This document shows, piece by piece, positions 58,003-64,000 of a stretch of DNA of 64,000 nucleotides. The DNA is from Vitis vinifera (lineage: Eukaryota > Streptophyta > Magnoliopsida > Vitales > Vitaceae), in the NCBI RefSeq assembly GCF_030704535.1, contig NC_081810.1, positions 7,450,501 through 7,514,500 on the forward strand, given 5' to 3'. The notes under the pieces are model-generated. The model saw nothing but the letters and a program-made list of their open reading frames with translations. It ran no database searches and was not told where the DNA came from. The position numbers were made by a program, and so were the translations under genes. Within the stretch, counting starts at the first letter, position 1. Every line of letters begins with the position of its first letter.

Positions 58003-59110
58003 TGTTAGCACAAGGGTTCTCCTAATAAGGTTTTAATGAAAACAAATCATGATTAATTTACTAATTGGTTTGAATTATAAAGAATTTTAAGTGTTAATTT
58101 GAAAATTCATCAAAGAACCAAATGAATGCAAGATCAAGACCTTTAGAAGACTTTTAACCATAGAAAACATATATAAGGTGAATGCATGAGTGCACTTAAG
58201 ATTAACATATAATTTCATGCATCTTTGAAAAACTTGATTTATTATTTAAAGTTACAGTTTCATCAAAACTCGAATTTTATCAAATAAACCTTAGGAAAAT
58301 CACTTCAAAATTGTCATATTAATTTACCTAAAGATCTTGCCTAAATGTTAAAAGAGAAAATACCCAAAAAATATAAGTTTTCAGGCAAAAAATGGTGAAT
58401 CAGTCGAGATACTAGCCAACAGGCTCAACCGGCCAGGGTATTAGTCGACGGGTTCCCTCTTCTCGATCGAGGTATTTGTCTTCCCGGTCAAGGTATTTTC
58501 CTTCCCGATCGACCTCCGATTGAGGGTAACGGTCACCTGTCAAGCATTAAATGCTCCAACGGCTAATGAACCGGTCGACCCCAACTCGATCGATTGAGGT
58601 TGTTTTTTGGTTTTCTTGGTTCTCGTGGTTAGAAACTTATAAATAGAGAGTTCCACTTCATTTTTGAGAAAGAGAACACTTATATTTATTTGTCTACCTA
58701 CTTGTTCTTGTCTTAAAAGCTCTCATTCATTTCTTGGTGCATTAAATCCCATTTGCATATCCTTTAGTGCACTTTTATGATTCATCCTAGCATTGAGTTG
58801 TATTTGAGCTTTTGTTGAGCTAAATTGAGTGTGTAAAAGTATTTGAGTGAGTTGAAACTTGAAGAGGTTGTGTAAGAGCCAATTAGAGCTGGAATCCAAG
58901 TGTAAAGGTGATTAGAAACTTGGTTGAAGTTTCAAGTTAGTGGAACCCTCACTCGGTTAAGAGCTTGAAGAAAATGGACGTAGGCAAGGAAGTGTTGAAC
59001 CACTATAAAATCTGAGTTTGATTTCTCTAACCTTCTTTTGTGCTTAAATTTGTTGTGTTTAAAAGAATTTTTAAAAACTCAATTCACCCCCCTATTGAGT
59101 GTTTTTCTCT
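58003..59110 (+). mobile_element. Probable solo LTR or LTR remnant, copia-like
   Basis: Begins TGTTAGCACAAGGGTTCTCC, contains a TATA box (ACTTATAAATAGAGAG, about 58628-58643), and ends around CTCAATTCACCCCCCTATTG, a text commonly seen at the 3' end of plant copia LTRs. No gag or pol follows, so it is a solo or truncated LTR. I could not find a target duplication, and the right border is approximate. Confidence 0.5.
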
Positions 59111-60130
59111 TTTTAAGATTTGCCTTTATTTTCTCAAGAATGAATCGATGTTAGCATACAAAGGAATGAATGGATTTCATTGTCGTTGGTGGATAGGAGA
59201 TAAGGATTTTTAGGGTTTTTTTTTTTTTAATGAGAAATACAAAATAAATAGATATTTGGTCAAGAAGGAATTAAGTGAAAAGAGAATTAAATGCGAAATG
59301 AATTATATGAGTTGAAAAGTCTCCAAATAAATCAATATTTTTTTAAGAGAATCATTATCTAAATCATTTATAGTTATCCACAAGCATTATCTGAATTAAT
59401 TAAATAAAATAATTAATGATATAACTATGAGATGATAATGCCATTTTAGGAAAGAAAAAAAAAAAAAAAGGAGTTCGAGAAACATTCAGGCTTTGCTTTT
59501 ATTTTTGGAGACCTCTTTCTGGAGAAAAACCAGCTGCATGGACGTGTGGCAAAGGGCATGGCTGGCCATGGTGGTGGTTGAGGATGACATATTCCCTGAA
59601 TAATGCACAGTGGAGCAGGTAGTGCATTACAGAGGAAGACAGAAACAAGGGAGAGGTCTTTTAGCTGAAGAGGGTGAGAAGGAAAATGGGGAAGCGACAC
59701 TTTTTTAAGGGGTTTTTTTTCAGATAGCTTGAGGAAAGCAAGGGGAGGGCTCGCCCGTTTGTCAAGGTACGATTACATCATGCTTTATATTCTTCTAGTC
59801 CACATTGTTCTGTTCTACCTCCATTTTGATGTCCAATGATGAACATTATACGTTGTGCACGTTTGGAGACTCTGGGATTGCTTTCTGTTTCTATCTTATG
59901 TCTGTTATTGATTTCATTTCTTTGGCTCTGCTTTGATTCCCCTTCGAGATGCCCAAATCATGCTTTTATTCCTGTTAAAAATGTGTTTAGTTTCGCTCAC
60001 TCGTTTAAGCTCGTTGTTTAGAGCATGAAATAGGGTTTCGTTCAATGGTTTGCCATTTTCTATTTCTATTCTCCACCTATACTCTGTTTTTGGTTGCTTA
60101 CCCATATCTCACCCATGCCTCTGCCACCCT
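59111..60130. other. Spacer, possible untranslated leader
   Basis: 59700-59770 has GCCCGTTTGTCAAG|GTACG, a possible 5' UTR exon and donor that would lead to the decayed frame downstream. Open frames of 60-84 codons on both strands have no recognisable product. Confidence 0.3.
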
Positions 60131-60179
60131 AAATTTCCCGATTGCTACCCAACAACCACCCAACAACTAAGGTTGAGCC

Positions 60180-60930
60180 GCTCGGCCCAAAAAAATAAGG
60201 TGGTAGTCTCTCTCGCCCCCGCAGCTACACCGACGTCAAAATTCAACTCTTCCCAGGTGGATCCGCCTGTACCGGTCTTCGATCTGTTTCTTTCATAGGC
60301 AGATGAGGCTCATTGGTCTATGGGTGGCCTAAACTCTAAGCGCTGCGAACTCCAAGGCCGCATCGAAGGTAGCCTTAAGAAGTTCCAAGCAGAGCGCGAA
60401 AGGTTCATGAAGATAGCCGAGAAAGGTGTCGTTGGGTTTGCCTCCAAGCGTCGCCATTAAAATTGATGATAACGTCGGTGGAAAACATTTGTCCCCTTCT
60501 CCACCTTCTGTTTCGCCTCCTCCGGCACTTGTGGCGGTGAAACGGTAGCGTTTAGTGGTGAATGATGACGAAGCTCTCCACCATACCCATGCCCTTATCC
60601 GCCTGCCTATGCGGTGGCTCACAAGCAGCAGCTCCCACCCCATTCCTCCATTTCATCATTGTCGTCATCAATGTGCCTCCAAGCGTCGCCATTAAAATTG
60701 ATGATAGCGTCGGCGAAAAGCAGCTATCCCCCTCTCCACCTTTTATTTCGCCTCCTCCAGCACTTGTGGCAGTGAAGCGACAACGTTTAGTGGTGAATGA
60801 TGACGAAGCTCTCCACCACACCCATGCCCTTATCCGCCTGCCTATGCGGTGGCTCACAAGCAGCAGCTCCCACCCCATTCCTCCATTTCATTATTATCGT
60901 CATCAATGTGCAAGCCCTATTCCTCACCGC
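60180..60930 (+). pseudogene. Unrecognised coding remnant with a 233-bp tandem duplication
   Basis: After a possible acceptor (TTTCTTTCATAG, about 60297) the plus strand reads ADEAHWSMGGLNSKRCELQG, RIEGSLKKFQAERERFMKIA, EKGVVGFASKRRH and then stops. This looks like a coiled coil of a real protein, but I do not recognise the family. 60438-60670 and 60671-60905 are tandem copies of a GC-richer unit (CCTCCAAGCGTCGCCATTAA at each start) with few differences. Frames within the units are proline- and serine-rich. Stop codons and the duplication suggest a pseudogene. Confidence 0.5.
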
Positions 60931-60979
60931 TAGCCTGCTGCCCATTGACCTTCAACTTAGCATTTTAAAAATGGGGTGA

Positions 60980-63280
60980 GGGCTTTCCTTGATCTTCATG
61001 GTAGATATTTTGAGCAGTGGGTTTTGTTGGTAGGCTCCCAAGGCATTGAGTTGTGGGCCTAAGTTGGTTCATGTAGGCCTTAAGCCCACTCTTTGAGTTT
61101 AGGCCTGATTAGTTTATATTGGGCTTCACTACAAGCTACTTGGCATGTTGTTTTTTTTTATTAGATTGCTCTAAGCCATTGTCCGTTTAGTGTAAACCCC
61201 AATGGGCCAAGCACTTGGCCCTCTCAAGTCTTCATATTTTTTTTAATGATACAAATGTAATTTTTTTTTATTAAAAATCTCATCCTCAAATAACCTTTCA
61301 AAATTCACTTTCTATTCATATATTCCAAATTTCAAATCCTTTTCCGAAATTCCAATTTTTAAAGTTTAGTTTACCAAACTTTAATTCTCGAAAATTCAAT
61401 TTTCCAAAACTCCATTTTTAAATTTAATTATACAAAATACCATTTTTGAAATAATTTCCTAAAATTTGATTTTAAATTTAGTTTATAAAACTTTGATTCC
61501 CCAAAATTCAATTTACCTAAACTTTGTTTTTTTTAAAATTCAATTTTCCAAGTTCCCATTCTTGAAATAATTTTCTAAGGTTCTAATTTTAGGTCTAATT
61601 CTTCAAGATTCAAATTTTTAAATTTAATTCTCCAACAAAATTCCATAGTTCCGAATTTAATCCTTTTAAAATGTCACCTTCAAATAAATTTCCGAAACTC
61701 CATTTCCTTTCAAATCAAATCTTCAAAAATTTCATTCTCAAATAAATCTTCAAAAATCCCTTTTCTTATACTTAATCTTCAAATTTCCACTTCCAAATAA
61801 TTTTTCAAATTTTCGATTTCCGAATTTAATTTCCAATTTCCACAATTCCAACTTTTCACACTTATTTATTATTTAATCATTATTATTTTCGTTATTTTTA
61901 TCATTATTCCATTCATTTATTTATTTATTTCCTTTAAAAATTCCAATCATTAAAGTTCAATTTTTCAAAATTCCATATTCCAAATTCAATTTTCAATCTA
62001 AAAAATTCCACTATTAACTTCATTCGTTTAAATATTATTTTCGTTATTATTATTATTATTATTCCATTTATTTATTTATTTATTTCTTTTAAAAATTTCA
62101 ATCATTAAAGTTCAATTTTTCAAATTTCCGTTTTCCAAATTTAATTTCCAATCTCAAAATTCCACTATTCACATTCATTTGTTTAATGATTATTTTCATT
62201 ATTATTATTATCACATTCATTTATTTATTCACTTATTTATATATTTAAAATCTCATCTCTAAATAATTTTTCAAATTTTCAATATCTAACTTCAATCTCC
62301 AATCGCTAAAATTCTATTTTTCGCAATTATTTACCTAATCTTTATTATTCTCCTTATTATTATTATTCCATTCATTTATTTATTCGCTCATTCATTTATC
62401 TAAAATTCCATCTCTAAATAATCCTTCGAATTTCCAATCTCTAAATTCAATTTCCAATTTCTAAAATTCTACTTTTCATAATTATTTATCCAATTTTTAT
62501 TATTTTCGTTATTCCATTCATTTACTTATTTACTTATTCATTTATTTAAAATTCCCTCTCTAAATAATTCTTCAAATTTCCAATCTCTAAATTCAATTTC
62601 CAATTTCCAAAATTCTCATCTTCGTAATTATTTATCCAATCATTATTATTTTTGTTATTCTATTCATCCACTTGTTCATTTATCTAAAATTTCATCCCTA
62701 AATAATTCTTTAAATTTCCAATCCCTAAGTTCAATTTCCAATTTCCAAAATCCTAACTTTCACAATTATTTATCCAATCATTATTATTTCGTCATTATTA
62801 TTATTCCATTTATTTATTATTCACTTATTCATTTAAAATTCCGTCTTTAAATAATTCTTCAAAATTCCGATTTCCAAATTTAGTTCTGTGAAATTTCAAT
62901 TTTCCAATTTCCGAACTTAACTTCTAGCATTTTATTCATTTATTTCTAAAAATTTTGTTTTCGAATGATTTCCAAGTTTTCCAATTTTTATAATTCAATT
63001 TTCATAGTTTTTACTTCTCAAATAATTTTCAATTATGATTTCTTTCAAAATTTAGTTTCCAAAGTCCCAATTTTCGTAATTTAATTTTTTAAAAATCTCA
63101 AACTCTTAAATAATTTTCATTTAAAAGTCTCAATTTCTTTCAAATTTAATTTCTAAAATTCTCATTCTTACATTTAATTTCTAAGACTCCAATTTTCAAA
63201 TAATCTCTAAAAATCCAATTTTCAAATAATTTCTAAGACTCCAATTTTCAAATAAATTTCAAAAATTCAGTTTTCCCTTG
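60980..63280. repeat. AT-rich degenerate tandem repeats (AATTTCCAATCTCTAAATTC type)
   Basis: From about 61280 the sequence is made of short TTCCAAATT / AATTCAATTTTCC motifs. From 61860 to 62870 it forms about seven units of 120-170 bp: TTATTTATCCAATCATTATT, a TTATTATTCCATTCATTTAT part, TTTAAAATTCCATCTCTAAA, then TAATTCTTCAAATTTCCAAT. Units are strongly diverged. It probably belongs to the long LTR or flank of the gypsy-like remnant that follows. No coding signal. Confidence 0.7.
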
Positions 63281-63790
63281 AATAGTTTTAATTTTTGTTT
63301 GATGATGCATGTGATATGTTTTGTACTCTTTAGTGTACACTGACCCCATTTTTATGATAGCGCATTGCTCGTTCGTGGCCCAGGTATGCATCCACTCCCG
63401 TTTTGGTCATTCTCTATGCATGTTTTGATTCCCATATGTGCATGATCGATTTGAGTATTCATTGATTTTTCTATTGATTGTCACATCAGTTTCATTTTAT
63501 TATTAGAGACTCGACTTTAGGGACTTAGAGGGGTGTAACGGTCTTTACCGTACCTTCCCGATAAGTAACCTGACCCCAAGCTCAATCCGGTTTTCCAACA
63601 TCAAGAGTCACACTTAGGGTTTTCTTTCTTATTTTGTTTATCCTTTTAAAAATAAAACAAAAATAAGTGGCGACTCCAAGTAATTTTTTTTAATAAATAA
63701 AATCATTTTTAAATAAAAATCGAGTTCGCCATCGAGTGGAAGCGCATGGGCCGAAATACGAGGTCCACACCTACCATATTCTATTAAGTT
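63281..63790 (+). mobile_element. Gypsy-like LTR end with PBS-like motif, truncated
   Basis: GGGGTGTAACGGTCTTTACC leads to a run AAAATAAG|TGGCGACTCC at 63668-63677. TGGCGACTCC is the start of a tRNA-Arg-like primer-binding site that I know from Ogre/Tat-type elements. It is followed by GAGTTCGCCATCGAGTGGAA, GCGCATGGGCC and GAGGTCCACA. No gag follows and the last 200 bases are AT-rich host DNA, so the element is truncated. The left border is unknown. Confidence 0.5.
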
Positions 63791-64000
63791 CCATTATGGA
63801 AAAAAAAAAGTCTTCACATATTATAATATGTTTAACGGATTATTTAATTAAAGATCAATCCTTCAATTTTGAAAATTATTTTTTATGGTTAATTTGTTTA
63901 GTAAAGTAAATAAATAATTAATTTTTGGAGTGTTTGATAAAACTTAATATTTATTACTTATTATTTAATAACTTAAGTTGATTTTAAGTTAAATTTTACA

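Overview
The window looks like nuclear DNA of a dicot plant. Genes have many short introns with GT-AG borders, the spaces between genes are very AT-rich, and transposable elements of several classes are nested between genes. Gene style and repeats would fit a woody eudicot such as grapevine, but that is an inference. No prokaryotic features (operons, CRISPR, phage) are present.

Layout. 1-9.1 kb: two minus-strand copies of an ER omega-3 fatty acid desaturase (FAD3 type). The left copy is cut by the window edge (exon at 164-503). The right copy is complete (nine coding exons, 5117-7695, 386 aa). A relic of a U-box/ARM gene (about 3168-3400) lies between them. 9.2-12.9 kb: tandem repeat families and a GC-rich unclassified block. 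13.3-21.9 kb: a minus-strand Ty3/gypsy element of Tat type with two LTRs, a 5-bp target duplication, a broken integrase, an antisense reading frame and a nested insertion that carries a 1.3-kb TTA-rich higher-order array. 22.8-29.0 kb: a FAD3 relic followed by an intact U-box/ARM E3 ligase of PUB42 type (1029 aa). The order FAD3-PUB therefore occurs twice, which points to an old segmental duplication. 29.5-30.8 kb: a foldback element with two 626-bp arms. 31.6-35.1 kb: a mitochondrial internal alternative NAD(P)H dehydrogenase (NDA type, 499 aa). 37.6-38.0 kb: a two-exon gene for a PSY-type sulfated-peptide precursor (77 aa). 41.8-43.9 kb: the SF3b subunit PHF5A/Rds3 (110 aa) with intron-containing 5' UTR. 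44.1-45.4 kb: two U3 snoRNA genes with plant Pol III-type USE+TATA promoters. 48.5-50.8 kb: a 2-oxoglutarate/Fe(II) dioxygenase resembling gibberellin 2-oxidases (337 aa, plus strand). 52.0-55.6 kb: a tandem repeat, an array of about eleven palindromes, and two MITEs with clear target duplications. 56-64 kb: repeats, a copia-like LTR, a decayed coding remnant with a tandem duplication, and an AT-rich gypsy-like LTR/PBS remnant.

The genes do not form a pathway. They are ordinary neighbours: lipid desaturation, ubiquitin ligation, respiration, peptide signalling, splicing, rRNA processing and probable hormone catabolism. The most unusual items are the palindrome array at 52.4-53.25 kb, the TTA higher-order array, the long foldback, the U3 pair and the PSY-type gene. 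All exon borders were worked out by eye from reading frame, splice sites and knowledge of the families; no alignment was run.
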